Both the position numbers and the translations under genes were made by a program. From Saccharicrinis fermentans DSM 9555 = JCM 21142 (lineage in GTDB: Bacteria > Bacteroidota > Bacteroidia > Bacteroidales > Marinilabiliaceae): DNA of 64,000 bases. Shown here one piece after another: positions 39,301 through 47,496 of this stretch. The stretch spans positions 5,577,980 to 5,641,979 of the forward strand of contig NZ_KI912107.1 in assembly GCF_000517085.1 (NCBI RefSeq). The letters are read 5' to 3'. Positions within the stretch are counted from its first letter, which is position 1; every line of letters begins with the position of its first letter. The notes beneath the pieces are model-generated. The model was not told the DNA's origin. It saw only the letters and a list, made by a program, of their open reading frames with translations, and did not search any database.

Positions 39301-39335
39301 GTTGGATGTTTGTTGATGAGATCTTGATTAATTAG
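36309..39335 (+). CDS. GH92 protein with C-terminal chitobiase-like and discoidin-like modules (copy 3); acid Glu replaced by Ser
   Basis: 1008 aa from ATG 36309 (an in-frame ATG 42 nt earlier would spoil the signal). The signal MNIKSLLTIIFFAVIFCAC is followed by a GH92 unit from DPMIGTDGIGHTFPGATVPFG. At the site where the other five copies have Glu ten residues before the V-x-x-D block, this one has Ser542 (NYVSGNIWGYSAFVPHD). The Asp pair NNDDLGQMSAW and the GDEPSQH loop remain. After about residue 740 come a chitobiase-type Ig-like module (YYTLNGDIPHKNSKRYKKPF) and an F5/8-type C (discoidin) module ending IRYLNIEVSNYG. It may be inactive, specialised, or a binding protein. Confidence 0.9.
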   Translation: MNIKSLLTIIFFAVIFCACERESANLIGYVDPMIGTDGIGHTFPGATVPFGMVQLSPSNDFKSWNWCSGYHYSDTILKGFAHTHISGAGLAGLGDILLMPTVGVVQLNPGTEDDPASGYRSRFSHKSEKSTPGYYSVLLDDYNVKVELTASERVGFHRYTMSKPGVLNVIIDPTHNIMERIVETGVEIVSNTTLRGFKRCEGEGGARTVYFYAKFSKPFVSYGVAKGDSIMEGEKRLKGTNTKAYIQAKLKHDEVLEIQVALSFVGYQGAKANLNAEVQGKSFDDVKRLAQSKWEEKLNKMIVTGSSQADKRTFYTAMYHSFISPNLISDVDGRYWLEGKVYQSDFPQYSNFSTWDTFRALNPLFTIVEQEKTAEFVNSLASRYTETKVGLPVWECMGHDNVCMIGYSAVSPMVDAALKNIKGIQPEEVYEAVKAAAMSLEKHSPNYDKNGMDYYLKMGYVPGELNCAVSKTTEQNYYDWCISALADRLGKKDDAALFAERSVGYKNLYRSDKKRLYSKYTTGEWREMKLNVWDDLIANYVSGNIWGYSAFVPHDVNGLMELIGGKDEFAKWLDDIFLDTTSIDGHTHVDISGFIGKYGHGDEPSQHMPYLYNYAGQPWKTQERVRQVISEFYHDKPDGLVNNDDLGQMSAWYLFSAMGFYPVCPGDMKYMIGSPLFKKVVINLENGKQWIIKANNDPKKNIYIQSVTLNGEPYTKSYLTHEQIMNGGNLVFEMGAAPNKKWGVLPEDRPISKVHTEKANRLPQITHKPFDKDRSEVFEEAYQVKLVCNTEKADIYYTLNGDIPHKNSKRYKKPFVIHKTTNLKAIAYADGMQPSFVYDRTYYAGRRFGDLKDGFPRITMITRPKKFGDSDGNMLMDLKVGSGSFNDGRWTGFDGEDMVATIDFGQAISIDNVSIGYLSNTAVWIFPPSAMVIRASLDDDKYEIIGSKKWRFSQEELEGPFVKREEFTFKSQKIRYLNIEVSNYGIVPDWHAAAGHKGWMFVDEILIN

Positions 39336-39413
39336 AAATTATGTGAGAGTATGGGTTCTAATGGCTGAATTGGTGATGATATGTGTTAGAGAACTAAAAA
39401 GTAAGTGTGATAA

Positions 39414-41672
39414 ATGATGATGGTGAATAAACTAAAATATATAGTAGTCCTATTAATGGTATTTGAGGTAGCTGCATTTTGTCAGAATTATACGCAATAT
39501 GTTAATCCATTTATAGGAACAACGAATTTTGGTACAACAAATCCAGGAGCCATTGTTCCACAGGCAATGGTTTCTGTAGTACCATTTAATGTTACAGGTT
39601 CAGATCTGAATAAGTGGGATAAAGACGCCCGTTGGTGGTCAACACCTTATTCTTGGGATAATCAGTTTTTAACAGGTTTTTCTCATGTCAATCTTAGTGG
39701 AGTAGGGTGTCCTGATTTAGGGGTAATAATGGTAATGCCAACGACGGGTACTGTTGATGCCAATCTTAAACATTATGGATCTATAATGTCCGGGCAAAGG
39801 GCAGAGCCCGGATATTATACCTGTAAGCTGGAGAAATACAATGTGAAAGCAGAAGTTACTTCGACCAAAAGAACGGGCTTGAGTAAATTTACTTTTCCGA
39901 AAGGAGAATCTAATATTATTATTGACCTAGGTAACAGTCTCACCAATGAGTCGGGTGCTTATGTAAAAGTTGTAAGTGATCGCGAAGTAGAAGGTTGGAG
40001 AATGACTGGTAACTTCTGTTACCACGGAAATTCGGAGCGTCCAGTTTATTTTGTGGCTCGTTTCAATAAACCAGCTACCTCTTTTGGAGCTTTTAAAAAA
40101 ATGCCTGCCATGATGGGGGCAGAAAAGGATTGGTCTGCAAGCTCAGGTAAGTTTAAATACTATACACAATTTCTTCATCCTCTAGCTGGTGATAGTATAG
40201 GTGCATATTTTTCTTTTGATACAGATGCCGGTGAGTCTGTAATGGTTCAAGTAGGGATATCATATGTAAGTATTGCAAATGCCCGGCAGAATCTGGAATA
40301 TGAATCCAATGGATTTTCTTTTGAAAAAACCCGAAATGAGGCTCGAGAGGAATGGAATAATGTTCTTTCAAAAGTTAGAGTGGAAGGAGGAACTGAGGAT
40401 CAGAAAACTGTTTTCTATACGGCTTTATACCATATGAATATTCATCCCAACATCATCAACGATGTGAATGGACAATATCCAATGATGGAAAGTTATGGTA
40501 TTGGAGAAGTGAAAGATAGGGATCGATATACTGTTTTTTCTCTTTGGGATACGTACCGGAATTTCCATCCTTTGATGAGTTTGTTATATCCTGAAAAACA
40601 GTTGGATATGGTTCGCTCTATGGTGGATATGTACAAGGAAGGCGGCTGGTTACCTAAATGGGAACTGAATAGCAAAGAGACCTATACGATGAATGGGGAT
40701 CCTTCATTTCCTGTTATAACGGATACTTATTTACGTGGATTAACCGATTTTGATGTACAAACGGCCTATGAGGCCATGTTAAAGTCTGCCACAACTCCTC
40801 AAAAGGATAATAAGATTAGGACAAATAATGATTTTTATTTACAGAAGGGCTATGTGCCTTTTACTGAGGATTATGACAACTCAGTGTCAATAGCTTTGGA
40901 GCTTTATCTGGCAGATTGGAATTTGGGTGTTTTGGCTAACAAGTTAGGATATAGAAAAGAAGGGAAAAGATTTATTAGTCAATCCAAAGGATATAAAAAC
41001 TACTTTGATAAGAAGACTTTTAAAATGCTTCGACCTAAAAAAGCAGATGGAACTTTTATTGCTGATTTCGATCCCTTGCAAGGACAGAATTTTGAACCAG
41101 TGCATGGTTTTCATGAAGGTACTGCCTGGCAATATACCTTTGGAGTACCCCATGATATCAATGGCTTAATCAAGTTAAATGGTGGAGGAAAGCAATTTGC
41201 AAAAAAGCTGCAAGATATTTTTGACCATCAATTATTTGATATGGCCAATGAGCCGGATATGCATTACCCTTTTTTGTTTAACTATGTGAAAGGTCAGGAA
41301 TGGAGAGCGCAAAAAGAAGTACAAAGACTTTTGGATACTTATTTTAAAAACGAACCTGGAGGTATTCCCGGGAATGATGATTGTGGAACCATGAGTGCAT
41401 GGGTAGCCTATAGTATGATGGGGTTTTATCCCGTTTGTCCTGGAGATATGAATTACACGATTACGAAACCTGTATTTGATAAAGTAACTATTGAGCTAGA
41501 TGCTCGGTTTTATGCCGATTCAACATTTCAAATCATCAAGCATTCAGGAGCTGATAAGGAATATATTAAAAGTATAAGGTGGAATGGACAAGCTGTTAAA
41601 TCTTTTTTCATTCATCATGATAGGGTAGTTAATGGAGGAAAGCTTGAAATTCATATGGGAGAAAAGGAATGA
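39414..41672 (+). CDS. GH92 alpha-mannosidase (GH92 copy 4)
   Basis: 752 aa; start may be any of the first three Met (39414, 39417, 39420). The signal peptide is cleaved near AAFC-Q, probably type I, since Phe before Cys is unusual for a lipobox; it is thus likely periplasmic. The protein starts NYTQYVNPFIGTTNFGTTNPGA. The probable acid Glu is in FHEGTAWQYTF, the loop is ANEPDMHYPFLFNY, and the Asp pair is GNDDCGTMSAW. The AWWSTPYSW-type N-terminal insertion and the PDMHY loop separate it from the other copies, so a different linkage preference is plausible. Co-directional with and close to the flanking genes. Confidence 0.92.
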   Translation: MMMVNKLKYIVVLLMVFEVAAFCQNYTQYVNPFIGTTNFGTTNPGAIVPQAMVSVVPFNVTGSDLNKWDKDARWWSTPYSWDNQFLTGFSHVNLSGVGCPDLGVIMVMPTTGTVDANLKHYGSIMSGQRAEPGYYTCKLEKYNVKAEVTSTKRTGLSKFTFPKGESNIIIDLGNSLTNESGAYVKVVSDREVEGWRMTGNFCYHGNSERPVYFVARFNKPATSFGAFKKMPAMMGAEKDWSASSGKFKYYTQFLHPLAGDSIGAYFSFDTDAGESVMVQVGISYVSIANARQNLEYESNGFSFEKTRNEAREEWNNVLSKVRVEGGTEDQKTVFYTALYHMNIHPNIINDVNGQYPMMESYGIGEVKDRDRYTVFSLWDTYRNFHPLMSLLYPEKQLDMVRSMVDMYKEGGWLPKWELNSKETYTMNGDPSFPVITDTYLRGLTDFDVQTAYEAMLKSATTPQKDNKIRTNNDFYLQKGYVPFTEDYDNSVSIALELYLADWNLGVLANKLGYRKEGKRFISQSKGYKNYFDKKTFKMLRPKKADGTFIADFDPLQGQNFEPVHGFHEGTAWQYTFGVPHDINGLIKLNGGGKQFAKKLQDIFDHQLFDMANEPDMHYPFLFNYVKGQEWRAQKEVQRLLDTYFKNEPGGIPGNDDCGTMSAWVAYSMMGFYPVCPGDMNYTITKPVFDKVTIELDARFYADSTFQIIKHSGADKEYIKSIRWNGQAVKSFFIHHDRVVNGGKLEIHMGEKE

Positions 41673-41730
41673 TGGGGGTAGTATATGAGAGGGAGTGCTG
41701 TAGTGCCAATGAAGGATTGAATTAATTGAT

Positions 41731-42486
41731 ATGAAGCGGAATAGTTTTGAACTTGAGATATGTGCAGCGAATATCCAATCTGTAATAGCGGCAGATAAAG
41801 GTGGGGCTGATAGAGTAGAGCTTTGTGATAATTTAATAGAAGGAGGAACAACACCTTCTTTAGGGATTATTTCTGTGGCTAAAGAGATGGCTTCTCTGGA
41901 TGTTTTTCCCATGATTCGACCACGGGGTGGTAATTTTGTTTATGATGATATTGAACAGGAAATTATGTTACGGGATATAAAGCTGGCAGTAGAAAGAGGT
42001 GCAGATGGAATAGTCATAGGAGCTTTAACGGTTAATGGAGCAATTGATTATGATTTTTGTTGTAGGTTGATTGAAGCAGCCAGAGGATTGCCCATCACTT
42101 TTCACCGTGCTTTCGATCAGTGTAAACAGCCATTTGTTGCCTTAGAGATATTAATATCTATGGGGGTTAAACGATTATTAACCTCGGGACAGAAGAATAA
42201 GGCTATAGATGGAGTCGATTTGATAAGTATGTTGCAAAAAAGTGCAGCAAATAGCTTACAAGTGATGCCCGGGAGTGGTATTGATGAAAATAATATCACT
42301 AAGCTGGCACAGCAAACAGGTGTAAAAGCTTTTCATGCTTCTTTACGTGATATATACAAGCAGGAACCTGTTTATACACGCAGCGAAGTGAGGTTTAATG
42401 GATCTAAGGATTTGCCAGAAAACCAAGTGAAGACATCCAATATAAAGAGAATTAAAAGTATAATTAGCGAAATAGAAAGAATATGA
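41731..42486 (+). CDS. cutC: CutC-family protein
   Basis: 251-aa TIM-barrel protein, cytoplasmic, of the family named for E. coli CutC (copper homeostasis), though that role is disputed. It begins FELEICAANIQSVIAADKGG and has RVELCDNLIEGGTTPS, MIRPRGGNFVYDD, TFHRAFDQ and LLTSGQ, all classic CutC blocks. Its stop codon overlaps the start of the transglutaminase-fold lipoprotein by ATGA, and it follows a GH92 gene by 58 nt. Location inside a mannosidase operon suggests a sugar-related enzymatic role rather than copper handling. That is inference. Confidence 0.9.
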   Translation: MKRNSFELEICAANIQSVIAADKGGADRVELCDNLIEGGTTPSLGIISVAKEMASLDVFPMIRPRGGNFVYDDIEQEIMLRDIKLAVERGADGIVIGALTVNGAIDYDFCCRLIEAARGLPITFHRAFDQCKQPFVALEILISMGVKRLLTSGQKNKAIDGVDLISMLQKSAANSLQVMPGSGIDENNITKLAQQTGVKAFHASLRDIYKQEPVYTRSEVRFNGSKDLPENQVKTSNIKRIKSIISEIERI

Positions 42487-45071
42487 AATATAATGATATT
42501 CTAAAACCTATGTTTATTCTTTTATTGGTGGTATTAATGCTGCCACAGATGGGATGCGATAATAGTGTAAGTAACGACAATAGTAGAGTTATAGAACGCG
42601 ATTTTCAGCAAGTATATAAGAAATATAAAGATCAGAATAAGACGCTGTTTTCTGTTTTTCAAAAAAAAATGACTGAAAAAGAAAAGTTTTATCTGAAGTT
42701 TCTTTATGCGTATATGCCACTGAACGATATGGCTGATTATCCGGGTGAATTTTTTCTAAATAATGTGCGATTAGCCATGGCAGCCAGAGATTCATTTAGC
42801 TGGGGATCATCGATTTCTGAGGATGTTTTTCTCCATTTTGTGCTTCCGTATAGGGTAAATAATGAAAACTTAGATACTGCACGGATCGTATTTTTTAAAG
42901 AGTTGTATCCTCGTATTAAGGATTTACCGATTGAGCAAGCAGCCCTTGAGGTAAACCATTGGTGTCATGAAAAAGTAAATTATCAGCCAACAGATTCGCG
43001 TACTATTTCTCCTTTGGGAGCTATTAAAACGGCTTATGGTCGGTGTGGAGAAGAATCCACTTTTGCAGTAACAGCGATGCGTTCTGTAGGTATTCCTGCC
43101 CGGCAGGTTTATACCCCTCGTTGGGCTCATGTTGATGATAATCACGCATGGGTTGAAGTTTGGGTGAATGGTAGATGGCAGTATCTGGGAGCTTGTGAGC
43201 CGGAGCCGGTTTTAAATATGGGGTGGTTTGACGCACCGGTATTACGCGCTATGATGGTGTATACAAAAGCTTTTGGAAAATACATGGGTGAAGAGAATGT
43301 GATTGATTCACAGAATAAGTATGCCACTCTTAATTCTCTTCATAATTATGCGCCAACAAAGGATATTTGGGTAAAAATTCAAGGAGAAGAAGAGACTCAC
43401 ATTGAGTTTGGTTTGTATAATTATGCCGAATTTTTTCCTATCAAGAGCCAGGATATAAAGGCAGGAGCGTTTGCACATATTAAAACAGGATTAGGAGATA
43501 TAAGAGTTTTTGCCTCCAACAAATCGGGGCATTTTGCTATTAAAAAAATCAACGTATCAGACGTGGACACGGTTTTTATCGAGCTGGATAAAAGGGTGGG
43601 TAATGAATTTAATATGTCGTTCGAAAATGTTCCTCCGGTTGAAAAAAAGCCAGCCTCTGTTGATGCTGTAGGAACCCAAGCAAATAAAAAACGTTTGTCA
43701 GAAGAAGATCAAATAAGGAGTGATTTTATTAGTTCTTTTTACGACCGTGAGAGGCTAAAGGTATTGGCCAAAGAGATAGGACTAAATGCGGATACGCTTT
43801 GGCCTTATATGAAAGAAGCAAGAGGTAACTATTCTGAAATTGAATTATTTTTAAAGAAGGGTGTACAGGTCAATAAGCAAAACCTTATTCCGCTGTTGCA
43901 AGTTATTGCTAAAAAAGATTTGCACGATGTTTCTGCTGATGTGTTGTTGGATCATTTAAAGTGGTTTAAAATATTTAATGGAATAGAGTGTGATCATAGA
44001 TTGGTTAATAAGTATATTTTAAATCCTAGAATTTATTTAGAAGGGCTTTCTCCTTACCGTGCCTTTTTACAAAAGGCTTTTGATCAGATTACTAAAGATG
44101 ATGTCTCAAAAGCTGTTAAAGAAGTTGTTGTTTGGATCAATGGCCATATCATGGTTGATGAAAGCAGTAATTATTACAAGGTAAATATCTCTCCCCAAGG
44201 AGTTTTTAATATGAAAACATGTGATAGTTTTAGTCGTAAGTTGTTTTTTATCGCGACTCTTCGTTCGTTGGGTATCCCTGCTCGTTTAGAGCCGGCAACT
44301 CATGAGGCGCAGTATTTTAACAATAAATGGATTAATATAAGCTTTGATCAAAGTTATAAAAACGATCAGCCTGAGATGGCTAAAGTGAAATTTGCAGCTG
44401 ATGAAGATTATGATATAGAACCTTTATATCGTGTTCATTTTAGTATCGCAAAGTTTAAGGACGGAAGGTTTCAGACGCTTCATTACGATTGGGAAAAACC
44501 ATTGTCATCATTTCCTGAAGAAATTGAAATAGAGGCGGGTTATTACCAATTGCTGACAGGAAATAGAATGGAGGATGGTTCTGTACTGGTAAATCAACAA
44601 TTTGTCAATATAGAGCCTGGCAGTCAACAAGAGTTAAAGATCAAGATAAATGAAGACAGAAAAGCGTTGAAGGAAATAGCCTGTTGTAAATCATTCAATC
44701 TAAATGATAGTCTTTCTGTGTTAGGATGGATTGATCCTGGTTCAGAACCGGGGAATCATTTTTTTAATGACTTTAAATCATTGAGAGATACCTATGAATC
44801 GGCGAAAGTGCCATTTACTTTTTTCTGTACAGATAAAAGTATGAAGGCAGAAATTGTTGAAAATACTTATGAGGGCTGTATTGTGAAGGAAGATAGTGAC
44901 TTGATTGTACTTAAAGCGTTTTATGAGCAAACTAAATTGTCCCGTGAAATTCAGCTTCCGGTATTTGTGGTGGTAGATAATAATGGTGAGGTGTATTATC
45001 ATTCGTCAGGATATAATATTGGCACGTCCGAACAGCTATTAAAGATATATAAACGGTTACTCTTGCAATAG
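42483..45071 (+). CDS. secreted transglutaminase-fold lipoprotein
   Basis: 862 aa with lipoprotein signal ending LPQMGC. The transglutaminase-like core is at about 150-290: Cys188 in YGRCGEES, His221 in DDNHAWVEVW, and GACEPEP at 236-242. The RCGE and CE pieces resemble eukaryotic transglutaminase-fold peptide:N-glycanase, but the position aligned with the catalytic Asp is Gly236, so Glu239 or Glu241 may stand in. A second, degenerate transglutaminase-like segment runs at about 570-635 (Cys580; ATHEAQYF; NISFD). The C-terminal about 100 residues look thioredoxin-like (LPVFVVVDNNGEVYYH). It overlaps cutC by 4 nt. Function unproven; a protease, amidase or deglycosylase acting on glycoproteins would fit. 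Confidence 0.85.
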   Translation: MKYNDILKPMFILLLVVLMLPQMGCDNSVSNDNSRVIERDFQQVYKKYKDQNKTLFSVFQKKMTEKEKFYLKFLYAYMPLNDMADYPGEFFLNNVRLAMAARDSFSWGSSISEDVFLHFVLPYRVNNENLDTARIVFFKELYPRIKDLPIEQAALEVNHWCHEKVNYQPTDSRTISPLGAIKTAYGRCGEESTFAVTAMRSVGIPARQVYTPRWAHVDDNHAWVEVWVNGRWQYLGACEPEPVLNMGWFDAPVLRAMMVYTKAFGKYMGEENVIDSQNKYATLNSLHNYAPTKDIWVKIQGEEETHIEFGLYNYAEFFPIKSQDIKAGAFAHIKTGLGDIRVFASNKSGHFAIKKINVSDVDTVFIELDKRVGNEFNMSFENVPPVEKKPASVDAVGTQANKKRLSEEDQIRSDFISSFYDRERLKVLAKEIGLNADTLWPYMKEARGNYSEIELFLKKGVQVNKQNLIPLLQVIAKKDLHDVSADVLLDHLKWFKIFNGIECDHRLVNKYILNPRIYLEGLSPYRAFLQKAFDQITKDDVSKAVKEVVVWINGHIMVDESSNYYKVNISPQGVFNMKTCDSFSRKLFFIATLRSLGIPARLEPATHEAQYFNNKWINISFDQSYKNDQPEMAKVKFAADEDYDIEPLYRVHFSIAKFKDGRFQTLHYDWEKPLSSFPEEIEIEAGYYQLLTGNRMEDGSVLVNQQFVNIEPGSQQELKIKINEDRKALKEIACCKSFNLNDSLSVLGWIDPGSEPGNHFFNDFKSLRDTYESAKVPFTFFCTDKSMKAEIVENTYEGCIVKEDSDLIVLKAFYEQTKLSREIQLPVFVVVDNNGEVYYHSSGYNIGTSEQLLKIYKRLLLQ

Positions 45072-45149
45072 ATACTGTTCTATGTTTTTTATAATATAAA
45101 CATAGGATATAGTATTAAAAAATAGTGACTTAACGAATACAATAAATCG

Positions 45150-46466
45150 ATGATAAAAAAAGGAAATAGGGAAGGGCATCCTGCTTTTTGGGTTCCCTCG
45201 GTATATTTTGCAATGGGATTACCATTTATTGCCATTGCTCAGGCATCTGCTTTGATGTATAAAAACATGGGTATAAGTGATACGCAAATTGCTTTGTGGA
45301 CCTCCTTGATCATGCTTCCATGGACATTGAAGCCCCTGTGGAGTCCAGTTTTAGAGATGTTTAAAACAAAAAAGCATTTTGTGGTAGCGACTCAGTTGGT
45401 TACAGGAATTACCTTTGCTTTAGTTGCTTTGTCTTTACCATTGAATCATTTTTTTAGTTATTCCATAGCATTGTTAGGGGTAATTGCATTTAGTGGTTCT
45501 ACGCATGATATTGCAACAGATGGTCTTTATCTAAGTGTCCTTTCTCCTAAGTTACAAGCTAAATACATTGGTTGGCAGGGGGCCGCTTATAATGTTGCTA
45601 AAATTGTATCTGCAGGAGGGGTGGTCTATTTAGCTGGAGTTTTAGAGGAGTCTTTGGGGGTTAAATATGCTTGGATGATTGTGATGGGTATTTATGGTGG
45701 AGTAATGTTTATGTTGGGATTGTATCATATTAAAATGTTACCAAGTGGAGGTGAAGCTACAGAAGTAAAGTCGTTTAGCGAGGGAGTGGAAACATTGGTG
45801 GATGTGATAAAGACGTTTTTTCAGAAAAAATTTATCGGTTGGTATATCATGTTTATTGTTCTGTTTCGATTTGCCGAAGGATTTGCCATTAAAATTGCAC
45901 CATTGTTTTTTAAGGCTGCTAATACCGAGGGGGGGTTAGATCTTCCAACCAAGGAAATTGGTTTGGTTTATGGAACATTTGGTGCCGCAGCTTTTGTTTT
46001 AGGATCCCTACTGGGAGGCTATTTTATCTCCTCCAAAGGTTTGAAAAGAACACTCTTTAAATTGGCATTGGTTTTTAATATACCATTTGGAGTTTACTTG
46101 TTCTTGGCTTTTTATCAACCCGAAAATATTTATATAATTTCAGGAGCTGTGATAGTAGAATATTTTGGATATGGCTTTGGTTTTGTGGGTCTTATGTTGT
46201 TTATGATGCAGCAGATTGCGCCTGGAAAATATAAAACAGCCCATTATGCTTTTGCGTCAGGAATCATGAATTTAGGCTTTATGATTCCATCGATGTTAAG
46301 TGGTTATTTAAGTGATTTATTAGGATATAAAGTGTTTTTTATCTGGGTTTTAGTGGCTACGGTTCCTGCTTTATTGGTGGCTTATTTTGTGCCGTTTACC
46401 TACGAGGATCCAGAAAAGAATCAGAATGATGTTAAAAGGAATAAAGAAATAGATTATGTTGAGTAA
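45150..46466 (+). CDS. MFS transporter, AmpG/PAT-like
   Basis: Inner-membrane porter of 438 aa with about 12 hydrophobic helices. It starts [20 protein letters not shown] and carries the helix-2 region [19 protein letters not shown], typical of the AmpG-like branch that moves GlcNAc-containing disaccharides. The gene end overlaps the GH130 phosphorylase gene by 11 nt. The pair therefore reads as importer plus cytoplasmic phosphorylase for Man-beta-1,4-GlcNAc. Substrate is inferred from this coupling. Confidence 0.88.
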   Translation: MIKKGNREGHPAFWVPSVYFAMGLPFIAIAQASALMYKNMGISDTQIALWTSLIMLPWTLKPLWSPVLEMFKTKKHFVVATQLVTGITFALVALSLPLNHFFSYSIALLGVIAFSGSTHDIATDGLYLSVLSPKLQAKYIGWQGAAYNVAKIVSAGGVVYLAGVLEESLGVKYAWMIVMGIYGGVMFMLGLYHIKMLPSGGEATEVKSFSEGVETLVDVIKTFFQKKFIGWYIMFIVLFRFAEGFAIKIAPLFFKAANTEGGLDLPTKEIGLVYGTFGAAAFVLGSLLGGYFISSKGLKRTLFKLALVFNIPFGVYLFLAFYQPENIYIISGAVIVEYFGYGFGFVGLMLFMMQQIAPGKYKTAHYAFASGIMNLGFMIPSMLSGYLSDLLGYKVFFIWVLVATVPALLVAYFVPFTYEDPEKNQNDVKRNKEIDYVE

Positions 46467-47427
46467 AAATAGAATTCCCTGGCAAGAAAAACCAGAAGGC
46501 AGTAAGGATGTTATGTGGCGGTATTCCGAGAATCCTATTATCGGAAGGTATGAAACAGCTACGTCTAATAGTATTTTTAATAGTGCTGTTGTTCCCTATG
46601 AAGATGGTTTTGCGGGTGTGTTTAGGTGTGATAATAAATCCGTACAAATGAATATACATGCAGGTTTTAGTGAAGATGGAATACATTGGAATATTGAGGA
46701 TGACCCCATTGTGATGAAGGAAGGGAATACTTCTATGATAGATTCTGATTATAAATACGACCCGCGTGTTACTTTTATTGAGGATAGGTATTGGGTAACC
46801 TGGTGTAATGGTTATCATGGACCAACGATTGGTATTGCTTATACATTCGATTTTAAGGAATTTTTTCAGTGTGAAAATGCATTTTTACCTTTTAACAGAA
46901 ATGGAGTGCTCTTTCCTGAGAAAATAAATGGGAAGTATTGTATGTTGAGCAGACCAAGTGATAATGGACATACTGCCTTTGGAAATATCCATTTAAGTTA
47001 TAGTCCGGATATGAAATATTGGGGAGAGCATCGCTCTGTTTTAAAAGTAACTGCTTTTGAGGATAGTGCTTGGCAATGTCTGAAAGTAGGTGCGGGTGGT
47101 GTGCCTATTAAGACCCATGAGGGATGGCTGATGTTTTACCATGGAGTTATCAAAACATGTAGCGGGTTCCGTTATTCAATGGGAGCTGCTTTGTTAGATT
47201 TGGAACAGCCAGATAAAGTATTGTATCGCTCCCAACCATATTTGTTGGCCCCTGCGGTTGATTATGAGCAGAATGGTGATGTGCCCAACGTGATTTTTCC
47301 GTGTGCTTCATTGCACGACGAAGAAGGAAAAGTAACGGTGTACTATGGGGCCGCTGACTCTGTTGTGGGAATCGCCTTTGGTCGTATCCCTGAGATTATT
47401 GAGTGGTTAAAAAATAATTCTATCTAG
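46456..47427 (+). CDS. GH130 beta-1,4-mannosyl-GlcNAc phosphorylase-like
   Basis: Inverting phosphorylase, 323 aa, no signal peptide, so cytoplasmic. The five-bladed propeller hallmarks are present: [11 protein letters not shown], the general-acid region [27 protein letters not shown], and the closing [15 protein letters not shown]. The family splits Man-beta-1,4-GlcNAc or related mannosides to alpha-mannose-1-phosphate. In a locus with GH85 and GH92, Man-beta-1,4-GlcNAc(-GlcNAc) is the expected substrate. Its start lies inside the MFS gene, implying coupled translation. Confidence 0.92.
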   Translation: MLSKNRIPWQEKPEGSKDVMWRYSENPIIGRYETATSNSIFNSAVVPYEDGFAGVFRCDNKSVQMNIHAGFSEDGIHWNIEDDPIVMKEGNTSMIDSDYKYDPRVTFIEDRYWVTWCNGYHGPTIGIAYTFDFKEFFQCENAFLPFNRNGVLFPEKINGKYCMLSRPSDNGHTAFGNIHLSYSPDMKYWGEHRSVLKVTAFEDSAWQCLKVGAGGVPIKTHEGWLMFYHGVIKTCSGFRYSMGAALLDLEQPDKVLYRSQPYLLAPAVDYEQNGDVPNVIFPCASLHDEEGKVTVYYGAADSVVGIAFGRIPEIIEWLKNNSI

Positions 47428-47496
47428 TTGATTAAGCATATCTTTTATTGCTAAGTGTTTGTATTGTTGTGAAATAGGTGCCCAATCTAATAAATA

